Of a stretch of 64,000 nt of DNA, positions 24,614 through 33,908 are shown in pieces (the stretch's first letter is position 1; each line of letters opens with the position of its first letter). The notes under the pieces were generated by a model that was not told the origin of the DNA, did no database searches, and saw only the letters and a program-made list of their open reading frames with translations. Source of the stretch: an uncultured Gammaproteobacteria bacterium (lineage in GTDB: Bacteria > Pseudomonadota > Gammaproteobacteria > Pseudomonadales > Pseudohongiellaceae); contig CAINTJ010000102.1 of assembly GCA_903853385.1 (NCBI GenBank), forward strand, positions 1 to 64,000, read 5' to 3'. The position numbers and the translations under genes were made by a program.

Positions 24614-24670
24614 TAAATGCAAAAATTAACTGAAACCTCGCAATAAACTGTGCTGGCGCTCACCCTTCGC

Positions 24671-25552
24671 TCAGGCCTTTTTAGGGGGCTCCAGCAGGGC
24701 AATCAGTGAGGATGTATCCCAGCGGTTCCCGCTCATTTGCTGTACCTGGGCATAATAACCATCAACCAGCCGGGTCACCGGCAAGGTAGAGCCGTTACGT
24801 TCGGCTTCCTGCAGTGCAATGCCAAGATCCTTGCGCATCCAGTCAACCGCGAAACCGAAATTGAACTCGTTATTTTGCATGGTTTGCCAGCGATTCTGCA
24901 TCTGCCACGACGAGGCGGCACCTTTGCTGATCACGTCCATCACCAGCGCGACATCAAGCCCGGCATGTTTGGCGAAATGGATGCCTTCTGCCAGCGCTTG
25001 CACCAGTCCGGTGATACAAATCTGGTTTACCATTTTGGTCAGTTGTCCGTAGCCGGACGGCCCGATCAGTTTCACGCTGGCAGCGAAACTGCGGATCACC
25101 GGTTCGGCTCTGGCAAAGGCCGCTGCATCGCCACCGGCCATTACCGTGAGCGTGCCGTTCTGTGCCCCCGCCTGGCCGCCGGAAACCGGGGCATCAATAA
25201 AATACAGGCCATGCTGCTGGGACGCTTCCGCCAGCTCGCGTGCCACGAGGGCAGAGGTGGTGGTGTGGTCGATTATCACGCTGCCGGGCTGGGCCGTTGC
25301 AAATACCCCGTCTTTGCCGGCGATGACCTGGCGCAAATCGTCATCGTTGCCTACGCAGGTAAAAATGAATTCGGCATTTTTGGCAGCTTCCGCCGGAGTG
25401 GCGGCAGTATGCCCGCCGTGCGTTTGTTGCCAGCGTACGGCTTTTTCAGCAGTACGGTTGTAAACGGTAACCTGGTGGCCGGCTTTGACGAGGTGGCCAG
25501 CCATCGGATAGCCCATCGTGCCGAGACCTATAAATGCTGTGCGAACTCCCAT
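24671..25552 (-). CDS. NAD(P)-dependent beta-hydroxyacid dehydrogenase (HIBADH/GarR family)
   Basis: A 293-residue dehydrogenase of the 3-hydroxyisobutyrate/2-hydroxy-3-oxopropionate reductase family. The N-terminal Rossmann motif is FIGLGTMGYPMAGHLVKAGH. The substrate signature FIDAPVSGGQAGAQNGTLTVMAGG and the catalytic lysine region GYGQLTKMVNQICITGLVQ follow. The start at 25552 has GAGGAG six bases upstream. Substrate cannot be fixed from sequence; tartronate semialdehyde and hydroxyisobutyrate are both possible. It diverges from pdxH by 80 bases. Confidence 0.87.
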   Translation of the reverse strand: MGVRTAFIGLGTMGYPMAGHLVKAGHQVTVYNRTAEKAVRWQQTHGGHTAATPAEAAKNAEFIFTCVGNDDDLRQVIAGKDGVFATAQPGSVIIDHTTTSALVARELAEASQQHGLYFIDAPVSGGQAGAQNGTLTVMAGGDAAAFARAEPVIRSFAASVKLIGPSGYGQLTKMVNQICITGLVQALAEGIHFAKHAGLDVALVMDVISKGAASSWQMQNRWQTMQNNEFNFGFAVDWMRKDLGIALQEAERNGSTLPVTRLVDGYYAQVQQMSGNRWDTSSLIALLEPPKKA

Positions 25553-25632
25553 GAAAGCTCCTCTATGGCTTGCGTGCTGAAGACGCGCCACTATACTCCA
25601 ACACGCTATACCAAGGTCAAAAGGGTTGAGTC

Positions 25633-26271
25633 ATGAATCTGGAAGAATTTCGCCGGGATTATCTGCAGGGAGGACTGCGCCGCGACGAGCTGCCGGAGGA
25701 TCCCATGCAGCTGTTTGCGTCCTGGCAGCAGCAGGCCATCACATCACTCATCCTGGACCCCACCGCGGTGGTACTGGCGACCGTGGGTGCAGATCACCGG
25801 CCATCCCAGCGCATCGTGTTGCTGAAAAGTTTTGACAAGCGCGGACTGGTGTTTTTCACCAATTACAGCAGTCGCAAGGCCCGCGAAATCGCCATCAACC
25901 AGCAGGTAAGTTTATTGTTCCCGTGGCATGCACTGGAGCGTCAAGTAAAAATTTGCGGGCATGCGGGAAAAGTCAGCTTGCTGGAATCGGCCAAATATTT
26001 TGCAACGCGGCCCCGCGAATCACAGTTGGCCGCCTGGGCTTCGCCACAAAGTGCGCCGCTGACCTCCAGAAAATTCCTGATGTCCCAACTGGAGTCGATC
26101 CGCCACAAGTTCAACAATGGCGAGGTGCCATTGCCGGATTTCTGGGGCGGTTTCAGAGTTGTGCCACAGGAAATTGAATTTTGGCAAGGCGGCGGCAACC
26201 GGCTGCATGATCGTTTCCATTATGACTTGCAAGCGGATGGGCACTGGCAAATCAGCCGGCTGGCACCGTGA
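25633..26271 (+). CDS. pdxH: pyridoxamine 5'-phosphate oxidase
   Basis: An FMN enzyme that makes pyridoxal phosphate from pyridoxine or pyridoxamine phosphate. At 212 residues it has the usual length. Signatures: [16 protein letters not shown] at the N-terminus, [38 protein letters not shown] for FMN binding, and [24 protein letters not shown] with the substrate-binding Arg and His. Product supply serves PLP enzymes such as the aminotransferase at 16 kb. ATG is preceded by a weak AGGG. Confidence 0.95.
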   Translation: MNLEEFRRDYLQGGLRRDELPEDPMQLFASWQQQAITSLILDPTAVVLATVGADHRPSQRIVLLKSFDKRGLVFFTNYSSRKAREIAINQQVSLLFPWHALERQVKICGHAGKVSLLESAKYFATRPRESQLAAWASPQSAPLTSRKFLMSQLESIRHKFNNGEVPLPDFWGGFRVVPQEIEFWQGGGNRLHDRFHYDLQADGHWQISRLAP

Positions 26272-26335
26272 ATCACAAGAAATCGACACACTGGTTGCGA
26301 AAGGGTAAACCTGCTCCGGCCGGCGAGACTCTCTG

Positions 26336-27211
26336 CTAGAGCACAAACCACAACAAGGCCGGCAGTGACGCAAATGACAACAAGGTGGAAATCACCACAG
26401 TGCCTGCCACTTCTTCCGGGCTGCGGTTGTAGCGTACGGCGAACAGATAGGAAAATACCGCCACCGGCATCGAGCTCTGCAGGATCATGATGCCGCGCGC
26501 AACACCGGTAAGGCCGAGCCAGTGCGCTAGCAACACTCCCACCCCGAAACCCATGCCCAGCCGCAGCACTGACAGTGCTGCGCTGCGCTTGAGGCTGGTG
26601 ATCTCAAAGCGTGCCAGAGAAACCCCCATCGCAATCAGCATCAACGGAATCGTGAAATTACCCAGCAATTTGGTGGTGTTCTCGATCCACTGCGGTGGCC
26701 GGGTACCGGTAAACAGGCACAGCACGGTAATGATGACCGCATAGAACATCGGGTTGCGCAGCAGTTCCCTGAACGACAGTTTGCCGGAGGAAATCATCAT
26801 GCCGATCGTGAAGGCGAACACGGTGTTGACCATGAAATAGGTCATGCCCAGCGCCAGTCCTTCATTGCCGAACGCCAGCAAACACAGCGGCATGCCCATG
26901 TTGCCGACATTCGGGAAAATCTGCCCGGGCAGCCAGGTGCGCTGCTCCAGTTTCGCAAAGTAAAGCACGCTGCCGCCGATAACGCCGAACACCAGCAGTG
27001 CCACGAAGGCTGCCAGCGCCATCTGCTTGAAGGCGTCCATGTCGACGCTGATTTCCATGAAGGTGGAAAAGATCAGACAGGGCGCGCCCACTTCCATCAC
27101 CAATCGCGACACGAACGGCGTATCGAAGGCGAGGCCCTGCTTCACCCAGCCATAGCCGAGCAGGGCGCAGATGAAAACCGGGGCGATGACGGCAAGGATG
27201 TTCAGCAACAT
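26336..27211 (-). CDS. AEC-family inner-membrane transporter
   Basis: A 291-residue protein with about ten hydrophobic segments, of the auxin efflux carrier (AEC) family. Family features include LGYGWVKQGLAFDTPFVSRLVMEVGAPCLIF, the FPNVGNMGMPLCLLAFG motif and SSMPVAVFSYLFAVRYNRSPEEVAGTVV. Bacterial AEC proteins move small carboxylates such as malonate or malate; the substrate here is unknown. It lies 54 bases past the phosphofructokinase stop, with a GC-rich hairpin between. Confidence 0.88.
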   Translation of the reverse strand: MLLNILAVIAPVFICALLGYGWVKQGLAFDTPFVSRLVMEVGAPCLIFSTFMEISVDMDAFKQMALAAFVALLVFGVIGGSVLYFAKLEQRTWLPGQIFPNVGNMGMPLCLLAFGNEGLALGMTYFMVNTVFAFTIGMMISSGKLSFRELLRNPMFYAVIITVLCLFTGTRPPQWIENTTKLLGNFTIPLMLIAMGVSLARFEITSLKRSAALSVLRLGMGFGVGVLLAHWLGLTGVARGIMILQSSMPVAVFSYLFAVRYNRSPEEVAGTVVISTLLSFASLPALLWFVL

Positions 27212-27247
27212 GTGAGTTGGTTCAAATGATCAGAATCAGCAGGAAAC

Positions 27248-27262
27248 GGGGGGCTGTCCCCC
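27248..27262 (-). repeat. GC-rich hairpin between PPi-PFK and AEC genes
   Basis: GGGGGG-CTGT-CCCCC on the + strand (27248-27262) makes a hairpin with a four-base loop three bases after the PFK stop. There is no U-run in the direction of transcription. It may be a solitary REP-like element or an mRNA-stabilising end. Confidence 0.5.
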
Positions 27263-27265
27263 TAA

Positions 27266-28531
27266 TTATTTGCCTGTCCATGCTGCCAGTTTCTTCGGCA
27301 CCAGCACCTGCTGCAAGCGTGCATACTGCGGCAATCCATTCTGGTAAGGCGGATAGTCTTCGCCCTGAATCAGTGGGGAAAAATACTCTTTTGCCAAGGC
27401 AGTGATGCCAAAGCCGTCGGCGGTAATGAAATCACGCGGCATTTTCTTTTCAACGTTGGCAACATCGCTGAGTTTAGCTTCACCGACACTCCAGCGATAA
27501 GGAGTATTACTTTCGCGCACGATGATGGGCATCACCGCATTCTTGCCGGCCAGTGCCAGCTCTACCGCCGCCTTGCCCATCGCATAAGCCTGCGCCACGT
27601 CAGTGCCGGAGGCAATATGGCGGGCTGCGCGTTGCAGATAATCGGACACAGCCCAGTGATATTTATAACCGAGTTCGGCTTTGATCATGGTGGCCAGTGT
27701 CGGCGCCACGCCACCGAGCTGCACGTGGCCAAAGGCATCCTTGCTGCCGGCATCGGCGAGGAAAGTGCCGTCGGCGTAATGGGCGCCTTCGCTGACGACG
27801 ATCGCGCAGTAGCCATATTTGTTCACGCAGTCCTTCACTTTGGCTAGGAACGCGGCTTTATCAAACGCAATTTCCGGGAACACAATGATGTGCGGCGCAT
27901 CGCCTTCCTGTTCGGCAGCCAGGCCGGCGGCACCGGCAATCCAGCCGGCATGGCGGCCCATGACTTCCATCACAAACACCTTGGTGGAGCTTTCGCACAT
28001 GGAGGCAACATCAAGGCCGGCTTCGCGGATCGACACGGCGACATATTTGGCGACCGAGCCAAAACCGGGACAGGTGTCGGTAAGCGGCAAATCGTTATCA
28101 ACGGTCTTGGGCACGCCAATGCAGGTGATCGGAAAATTCATCTGCTGGCTGAACTGCGCCACCTTGTTGGCGGTGTCTTGCGAGTCGCCGCCACCGTTAT
28201 AGAAGAAATAGCCGATGTCGTGTGCCTTGAATACTTCGATCAGGCGTTCGTACTCGGCCCGGTTTTGATCGACACCCTTCAGCTTGTAACGACAGGAGCC
28301 AAACGCACCGGCCGGTGTGTGGCGCAACGAGGCGATGGTGGCAGCGCTTTCCACGCTGGTATCGATCAGCTCTTCACGCAAGGCGCCGATAATGCCATTA
28401 CGGCCGGCAAACACCTTGCCCAGCGCCGGGTGTTTGCGGGCGGTTTCAATTACACCGCAGGCGGAGGCGTTGATGACGGCAGTAACACCGCCCGATTGTG
28501 CATAGAAAATGTTGTTGGCTGGCCTGGACAT
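27266..28531 (-). CDS. 6-phosphofructokinase, pyrophosphate-dependent type
   Basis: Phosphorylates fructose 6-phosphate, here most likely with pyrophosphate. The 421 residues are longer than the 320 of E. coli PfkA. GGGDS (113-117) places an Asp where ATP enzymes have Gly (E. coli residue 104), and VPKTVDNDL (140-148) places a Lys where they have Gly (residue 124). Both changes mark PPi use. MEVMGRHAGWIAG and the C-terminal GYKYHWAVSDYLQRAA complete the family pattern. PPi-PFK is reversible, so it can serve gluconeogenesis too. No ATP-PFK is in this window. Confidence 0.92.
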   Translation of the reverse strand: MSRPANNIFYAQSGGVTAVINASACGVIETARKHPALGKVFAGRNGIIGALREELIDTSVESAATIASLRHTPAGAFGSCRYKLKGVDQNRAEYERLIEVFKAHDIGYFFYNGGGDSQDTANKVAQFSQQMNFPITCIGVPKTVDNDLPLTDTCPGFGSVAKYVAVSIREAGLDVASMCESSTKVFVMEVMGRHAGWIAGAAGLAAEQEGDAPHIIVFPEIAFDKAAFLAKVKDCVNKYGYCAIVVSEGAHYADGTFLADAGSKDAFGHVQLGGVAPTLATMIKAELGYKYHWAVSDYLQRAARHIASGTDVAQAYAMGKAAVELALAGKNAVMPIIVRESNTPYRWSVGEAKLSDVANVEKKMPRDFITADGFGITALAKEYFSPLIQGEDYPPYQNGLPQYARLQQVLVPKKLAAWTGK

Positions 28532-28652
28532 CGACGACTCCTGTGAGCAATGCCGCGATTCTACTTTTTACCGAGTGCTGGAATATAGAGCCAATAGGAA
28601 TAATCGCCAGGTTTTGCGACAATCCAGCCACCGTCGTTTACGATACACCTTC

Positions 28653-30050
28653 ATGCGCATTCATATTCTCGGCATTTGCGGTACTTTCATGGGCAGCCTG
28701 GCCGTGCTGGCCAAACAGCTCGGTCATGAGGTCAGCGGTTCCGACCAGAGCGTATACCCTCCCATGAGTACCCAGCTGGAGGAGCAGGGCATTGCGCTGT
28801 GCAGTGGCTATGATCCGCAGCACATGCTCGCCAGCAAGCCTGACCTGATCGTGATCGGCAATACCTGCTCACGCGGCAATGCTTCGGTTGAATATATTCT
28901 CGAACATGGCCTGCCCTTTACTTCCGGCCCGGCCTGGCTGGCTCAGCATGTGCTGCGCGGCCGCTGGGTGCTGGGTGTGGCAGGCACCCACGGCAAAACC
29001 ACTACCACCAGCATGCTGGCGTGGATACTGGACTATGCCGGCATGGACCCCGGCTATCTGATCGGCGGCGTGCCGAAGAATTTCAGTGTTTCCGCCCGTC
29101 TGGGCAGCTCGGATTTCTTCGTGATTGAAGCCGATGAATACGACAGCGCCTTCTTCGACAAGCGCTCGAAGTTCATTCATTACCTGGCGCGCACCGTCAT
29201 CATGGGCAATCTCGAGTTCGATCATGCCGACATTTTCCGCAGTGTCGAAGATATCCAGATCCAGTTTCAGCATCTGTGCAAAACCATTCCTCAACACGGC
29301 CTGATTGTGGCCCCCACCGGCTCCGCAACCCTTGAACAAGTGTTGGCAGTGGATGGTGAGAAAACCCGCACAGTGTGGTGTGGATTGCAGCGTTGCGGCA
29401 GGGCGGGTTCATCCGGCGCCGACTGGAGCTACACCCCGCTGAGCGACGATGGCTCCAGCTTCCGGATCCAGCACGGCAACGACACTGCCGATGTGGCGTG
29501 GGCGATGCTGGGTGACCACAACATGCAGAATGCCATAGCCGCTGTCGCTGCTGCCGCCCATGCCGGCGTGCCGTTGAAGATCAGTGCGGAGGCTTTGGCG
29601 GATTTTGCTGGTGTGAAACGCCGGCTTGAATTGATTGGCAAAGTACGTGAAGTCAGTGTCTATGATGATTTCGCCCATCACCCGACTGCGATCGATACCA
29701 CGTTAAAAGGCTTGCGCGCAGCGATGCACAAGCAAGGTTCCAGCGGCCGCCTGATTGCGGTGATTGAGGCGCGTTCCAACACGATGAAAATGGGGTATCA
29801 CCAAAAGACCCTGGCGGCTTCTGTGGATGCCGCTGATTCAGTGCTGTGGTTTAAAAGTACTGCCACCAAACTTGACCTGGATGCGATAGCAAAACAGGCC
29901 AAGGCCGAATTCCTGTGCATGGACAACACCGAGACGATGCTGGTGTGGCTGAAAAACCACCTCAGAGCCGGCGATCAGGTGGTGATCATGAGCAATGGCG
30001 GATTTGAAGGCATGCATCAGCGTTTGCTCAAGGCTTTGCAGGAAAGCTAG
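28653..30050 (+). CDS. mpl: UDP-N-acetylmuramate:L-alanyl-gamma-D-glutamyl-meso-diaminopimelate ligase
   Basis: A cytoplasmic Mur ligase that attaches recycled murein tripeptide to UDP-MurNAc. The 465 residues start at 28653 (MRIHILGICGTFMGSLAVLA), the form typical of Mpl. The ATP loop GVAGTHGKTTTTSMLAWILD, the central EADEYDSAFFDKRSKF and the C-terminal VYDDFAHHPTAIDTTLKGLR are diagnostic. A longer upstream frame has no homology. The next gene starts two bases past its stop and is probably co-transcribed. Confidence 0.95.
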   Translation: MRIHILGICGTFMGSLAVLAKQLGHEVSGSDQSVYPPMSTQLEEQGIALCSGYDPQHMLASKPDLIVIGNTCSRGNASVEYILEHGLPFTSGPAWLAQHVLRGRWVLGVAGTHGKTTTTSMLAWILDYAGMDPGYLIGGVPKNFSVSARLGSSDFFVIEADEYDSAFFDKRSKFIHYLARTVIMGNLEFDHADIFRSVEDIQIQFQHLCKTIPQHGLIVAPTGSATLEQVLAVDGEKTRTVWCGLQRCGRAGSSGADWSYTPLSDDGSSFRIQHGNDTADVAWAMLGDHNMQNAIAAVAAAAHAGVPLKISAEALADFAGVKRRLELIGKVREVSVYDDFAHHPTAIDTTLKGLRAAMHKQGSSGRLIAVIEARSNTMKMGYHQKTLAASVDAADSVLWFKSTATKLDLDAIAKQAKAEFLCMDNTETMLVWLKNHLRAGDQVVIMSNGGFEGMHQRLLKALQES

Positions 30051-30051
30051 A

Positions 30052-30663
30052 GTGCAGAGCCAGATAGATACCATCCCCTTGTTTCCACTCAATTCGGTGA
30101 TGTTCCCGAAGGGGCGCATATCCCTGCAGATTTTTGAACCGCGCTACATCGACATGGTGGCCCAGTGCATGCGCGATGGTGGTGGCTTCGGCATTGTGCT
30201 GATTTCGGAAGGCAGCGAAGTGATGCGGCTTGGGCAGAAGATGGATGTACATCGGGTCGGCACGTTTTGCGAAGTGGTCGATTGGAACCAGTTACCCAAC
30301 GGTCTGTTGGGTATCACCGTGGAAGGCCGCCGCACGTTCCAGTTGGTGGAAACCTGGCGTGAGAGCAACCAGTTGTGTCGGGCGGTGGTGAAGTTCAGGG
30401 AACAGGATGGAATTTCCGGCTCGGCAGTGGAGGTGGGCTTTGAGTTTGAGGAGTACGTTGAGCTCTTGAAGGGCTTGTCGCGCCATCCGGCCATCGCGGA
30501 TTTGAAGCTGGAGGTAAGTTTTGACAATCTGCGGGAAGTCGCCTGGCGGCTCAGCGATTTGTTGCCGATCGCCAGCAAGGAAAAACAAACCTTGCTGGAA
30601 CTGGAAGATCCGATTGCCAGGCTGCAGCAGATAGAGCTTTATATCAAGGCCATGAACAATTGA
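30052..30663 (+). CDS. LON substrate-binding domain (PUA-like) protein
   Basis: A 203-residue protein equal to the N-terminal substrate-recognition domain of Lon, without ATPase or protease. Visible: IPLFPLNSVMFPKGRISLQIFEPRY and FGIVLISEGSEV at the front, then VVDWNQLPNGLLGITVEGRRTF. The start is GTG at 30052 with AGGAAAG upstream; the gene follows mpl after two bases. Such stand-alone domains are conserved in proteobacteria, with unknown adaptor or recognition role. Confidence 0.87.
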   Translation: MQSQIDTIPLFPLNSVMFPKGRISLQIFEPRYIDMVAQCMRDGGGFGIVLISEGSEVMRLGQKMDVHRVGTFCEVVDWNQLPNGLLGITVEGRRTFQLVETWRESNQLCRAVVKFREQDGISGSAVEVGFEFEEYVELLKGLSRHPAIADLKLEVSFDNLREVAWRLSDLLPIASKEKQTLLELEDPIARLQQIELYIKAMNN

Positions 30664-30681
30664 TATTGATTGGCTGGGCGG

Positions 30682-30897
30682 CTAGCCAAGTGCGTAGTGA
30701 TTGATAACGGCAGCAATAAGGGCAAAGATCACGATGATGCCCACGTTCCAGGCCAGCAAAGCCCAGATCCTGAATTTTTTGCCTGCAGGCGGATAGAATC
30801 CGGTCCGGTCATATTCGCGTTCAGGCACTGCAGTCTGCGAGGTTTTGGTCTCCGCAGCGGCACTGGCAGGTTGTTCTGGCATATCGGTAGGGGTCAT
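30682..30897 (-). CDS. small single-span membrane protein of unknown function
   Basis: A 71-residue protein with a polar N-terminus rich in Ala, Thr and Glu, a motif REYDRTGFYPPAGKKFRIW, and one membrane helix (ALLAWNVGIIVIFALIAAVI) near the C-terminus. The Phe-Tyr-Pro-Pro motif and the helix look conserved rather than random. It converges with the LON-domain gene by 18 bases. No family is recognised. Confidence 0.6.
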   Translation of the reverse strand: MTPTDMPEQPASAAAETKTSQTAVPEREYDRTGFYPPAGKKFRIWALLAWNVGIIVIFALIAAVINHYALG

Positions 30898-31015
30898 AGG
30901 CTGGTGATGGGGTGGCAGTGACGATCCAGCCTGCTATTGTACCCGCATAAACAGACGTCATGGTTTTTGCCACCCCAGCTGGCAAGTCTTTGGATAAGTC
31001 TTACTGGAACCAGTG

Positions 31016-31978
31016 ATGAGTATCAAGCGACCTTCAATCAAGCAGCTGGAATATTTTCTGACGGTGGCGCGTGCTTCCAGTTTCCGGGGCGCCGCCGAGC
31101 AATTGGGCCTGACCCAGCCGGCACTCACCATCCAGGTGGCCGCGCTGGAAGCCTTGCTGGGCAAGCAGTTGTTCGATCGCTCGCGCGCGGGCACCTTGCT
31201 GTCGCCGGCCGGTCGCGAATTGCTGCCGCTGGCGCGTGAAATTCTCGATCATTACCAGCAACTGGCTGACATGAGTGCACAGGTGCAGCAGGAGATGTCT
31301 GGCACATTTCGCATGGGGGTTTCGCCCACGATCGGTCCTTATCTGCTGCCGCGCGTGCTGCCGCAATTGCATCAACGCTTTCCCTTGCTGAAATTGCACA
31401 TCCACGAAACCTTGCCGCGTCTGCTTGAACAAGGGCTCGATGCCGGCGACTACGATCTGATTCTTACCGTGCTGCCAATGAGTGCCGGCAACAACCGCAT
31501 CCGGCCGCTGTTCACGGAAGCCCTGCATGCGGTATTCCATGTGGATCATCCGCTTGCCAAAAAACAGAAACTCAAGGGTCGCGATCTGCATCAGCAGGCA
31601 GTGCTGGGTATAGATGACATGCATCATTTGCATCGGCAGATTGTCGGATTGTGCGAGAAATACGGCGCCAATCTGTTGCGGCAGCAGGAAGCCAACACGC
31701 TGTCGTCGATGCGGCTGATGGCAATGCTGGGCATGGGCATTGCCTTCCTGCCCGAGTTGTTCCTGCAGGCGGAGCTTAACCAGTCAGAAAATCTGAAAGC
31801 CTGCAAACTGGAGGACGAGGAGCTAAGTCGTACTCACATCGCCATGTGGCGCAAGAACGCGGCTTCCCGGCATCTGTTCCAGAAACTGTCCTACGAGATC
31901 AAGGCCATTGCGTTGGAGCAATTCGGCAACATTCTGGTGGAAGCGGGCACGGATGATAATGTGCCGGAGAACTGGTGA
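31016..31978 (+). CDS. LysR-type regulator, OxyR-like but without the peroxidatic cysteine
   Basis: A 320-residue LysR regulator. The winged-helix DNA-binding domain (residues 1-60) reads PSIKQLEYFLTVARASSFRG followed by AEQLGLTQPALTIQVAALEA. The effector domain is OxyR-like (LPMSAGNNRIRPLFTEALHA). In the redox loop, DDMHHLHRQIVGLC aligns with E. coli EDGHCLRDQAMGFC: the Cys199 position is His204, while the Cys208 position keeps Cys213. Classical disulfide sensing is therefore not possible. GTG at 31013 is an alternative start. It may respond to another ligand. Confidence 0.85.
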   Translation: MSIKRPSIKQLEYFLTVARASSFRGAAEQLGLTQPALTIQVAALEALLGKQLFDRSRAGTLLSPAGRELLPLAREILDHYQQLADMSAQVQQEMSGTFRMGVSPTIGPYLLPRVLPQLHQRFPLLKLHIHETLPRLLEQGLDAGDYDLILTVLPMSAGNNRIRPLFTEALHAVFHVDHPLAKKQKLKGRDLHQQAVLGIDDMHHLHRQIVGLCEKYGANLLRQQEANTLSSMRLMAMLGMGIAFLPELFLQAELNQSENLKACKLEDEELSRTHIAMWRKNAASRHLFQKLSYEIKAIALEQFGNILVEAGTDDNVPENW

Positions 31979-32052
31979 GCGGTGCATGTGATGAAACCGC
32001 TGCCTAATTCAGGTTTGCAGCGGCTTGTTGTCAAGCCTGCCGGGCGGGATAC

Positions 32053-32085
32053 AAAAAAGGGGCTAGCCGTCAGGCTAGCCCCTTT
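32053..32085 (-). terminator. intrinsic terminator downstream of tRNA-Met, possibly bidirectional
   Basis: Stem GGGGCTAGCC/GGCTAGCCCC with loop of four bases and a leading run of six A on the + strand, so six T on the - strand, follows tRNA-Met on its own strand within six bases. The + strand side has only three T, so it is weaker for the LysR gene. Confidence 0.85.
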
Positions 32086-32090
32086 ATGTT

Positions 32091-32167
32091 TGGTAGCGAT
32101 GGGTGGACTTGAACCACCGACACCCGCATTATGAATGCGGTGCTCTAACCAACTGAGCTACATCGCC
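32091..32167 (-). tRNA. tRNA-Met (anticodon CAT, elongator type)
   Basis: A 77-base cloverleaf on the minus strand with encoded CCA. The acceptor GGCGATG pairs with CATCGCT, with a G-T pair at the first position. The anticodon stem CCGCA/TGCGG encloses TTCATAA, giving CAT. A variable loop and GTTCAAGTC T-arm are normal. The body resembles elongator tRNA-Met; a lysidine-modified Ile tRNA is the other possibility for CAT. It follows ychF and a terminator lies just downstream. Confidence 0.95.
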
Positions 32168-32198
32168 TCAATTCATTGAGGGCGCGAATTCTAAGCTG

Positions 32199-33290
32199 TC
32201 ACACATTAAAACGGAAGTGCATTACATCACCGTCCTGCACGATGTATTCCTTGCCCTCCAGACGCCATTTGCCGGCATCCTTGGCGCCCTGTTCGCCCTT
32301 GTACTGGATGAAGTCGGCATAGGCCATGACTTCGGCGCGGATAAAGCCCTTCTCAAAGTCGGTATGGATCACAGCGGCAGCCTTGGGGGCAGTGGCGCCG
32401 ATTTTGACGGTCCAGGCCCGCACTTCCTTCACACCGGCGGTGAAATAGGTTTGCAGGCCCAATAATTCATAGCCGCCGCGGATGACACGGTCGAGGCCGG
32501 GTTCGCTCATACCCAGATCCTGCAGGAATTCCATCTTTTCTTCCGGTGCCAGCTCGGCAATCTCTGCTTCCAGCTTGTTGCAGATGACCACCACCACCGC
32601 ATTTTCCGCTTTGGAAATGGCGTTGACCTGATCCAGAAACGGATTGTTAGTGAAGCCTTTTTCATCAACGTTGGCGATATACATGGTGGGTTTGGCAGTC
32701 AGCAGGTGGAAGCCGTAGATGGCGGCCTGCTCATCCTTGTCGAGCTCGAGGCTGCGCACCGGCTGGCCCAGATTGAGATGAGCTTGCACGCGGGTCAGCA
32801 CATCCTTGACCTTGATGGCCTCCTTGTCCTGGCCCCGGGCAGCCTTGGTGGCGCGATCCAGGCCTTTTTCCACGGTTTCCAGATCGGCCAGCGCCAGCTC
32901 AGTGTTGATGATTTCAATATCGTTCTTGGGATCGATCTTGTTGGCTACGTGAATCACGTTGTCATCGGCAAAGCAGCGCACGACATGGGCAATGGCATCG
33001 CATTCGCGGATGTTGGCAAGGAATTTATTGCCCAGACCCTCACCTTTGGAGGCGCCGGCAACGAGACCTGCGATATCGACGAATTCCACGGCAGTGGGCA
33101 CGACCCGTTCCGGTTTGACGATTGCTGCCAGCGCAGTCATGCGGAAATCAGGCACCGGCACAATGCCGGAGTTGGGCTCAATTGTGCAGAACGGAAAGTT
33201 TTCCGCCGCGATGCCAGCCTGGGTGAGGGCGTTAAACAGTGTGGATTTGCCAACGTTGGGCAAGCCAACGATACCGCATTTGATACCCAT
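32199..33290 (-). CDS. ychF: YchF/OLA1 translation-associated ATPase
   Basis: A 363-residue Obg-family P-loop protein that prefers ATP and associates with the ribosome. Motifs: [18 protein letters not shown] (Walker A), [20 protein letters not shown] and [10 protein letters not shown] in the G4 region, then the helical domain and the C-terminal TGS domain ending [15 protein letters not shown]. Length is normal. It is one base downstream of pth on the same strand and ahead of tRNA-Met. Confidence 0.96.
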   Translation of the reverse strand: MGIKCGIVGLPNVGKSTLFNALTQAGIAAENFPFCTIEPNSGIVPVPDFRMTALAAIVKPERVVPTAVEFVDIAGLVAGASKGEGLGNKFLANIRECDAIAHVVRCFADDNVIHVANKIDPKNDIEIINTELALADLETVEKGLDRATKAARGQDKEAIKVKDVLTRVQAHLNLGQPVRSLELDKDEQAAIYGFHLLTAKPTMYIANVDEKGFTNNPFLDQVNAISKAENAVVVVICNKLEAEIAELAPEEKMEFLQDLGMSEPGLDRVIRGGYELLGLQTYFTAGVKEVRAWTVKIGATAPKAAAVIHTDFEKGFIRAEVMAYADFIQYKGEQGAKDAGKWRLEGKEYIVQDGDVMHFRFNV

Positions 33291-33291
33291 G

Positions 33292-33882
33292 TCAGTTTTC
33301 CTTTGGTTTTGTATGAAGCTGGTTCATGGCAAGCTGGATATTGCCCTGCGCCAACAGCGGCATAAGCGCTACCGCTTTGCCAACCTCTGCTTCAAAAGCG
33401 GGTTCTTCCGATTTTTTGAAATTACCCAATACATAGTTCAATACCAGCGAGGCATGACCTGGATGGCCGATGCCCAGACGCAACCGCGCAAAATCGGCCG
33501 AGCCCAGCGCGCGGATAATATCGCGTACGCCATTATGCCCGCCGTGCCCACCGCCAACCTTCAAGCGGGTGGTGCCCAGCGGCAAATCCAGTTCGTCATA
33601 GGCAATCAGGATTTGCGCGGGTTCCAGCTTGTAGAACTGACAGAACGGTTGCACCGAATCTCCGCTCTTGTTCATGAAAGTAGTTGGAAACAACAAGCGT
33701 ACTTCGTGGCCATTCAAATCGATGCGTCCAGCGTGGCCCTTGAATCGGGCCTCTGGCTTCAACTCGCACTTGTAGGCTGCTGCCAGCGCGGCAAGCCACA
33801 GGGCGCCGGCATTGTGCCGGTTGCATTGATATTGTTGGCCCGGGTTTCCCAGGCCAACAACCAGTGCGATGGCAGCGCTCAT
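33292..33882 (-). CDS. pth: peptidyl-tRNA hydrolase
   Basis: A 196-residue enzyme that frees tRNA from prematurely released peptidyl-tRNA. Signatures: [20 protein letters not shown] with the catalytic His, [38 protein letters not shown] with the Asp, and [14 protein letters not shown]. Length and motifs are normal. It lies between rplY and ychF in the usual gammaproteobacterial order. Confidence 0.96.
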   Translation of the reverse strand: MSAAIALVVGLGNPGQQYQCNRHNAGALWLAALAAAYKCELKPEARFKGHAGRIDLNGHEVRLLFPTTFMNKSGDSVQPFCQFYKLEPAQILIAYDELDLPLGTTRLKVGGGHGGHNGVRDIIRALGSADFARLRLGIGHPGHASLVLNYVLGNFKKSEEPAFEAEVGKAVALMPLLAQGNIQLAMNQLHTKPKEN

Positions 33883-33908
33883 GTTGCAGCGATGCTACGC
33901 GGACAATG

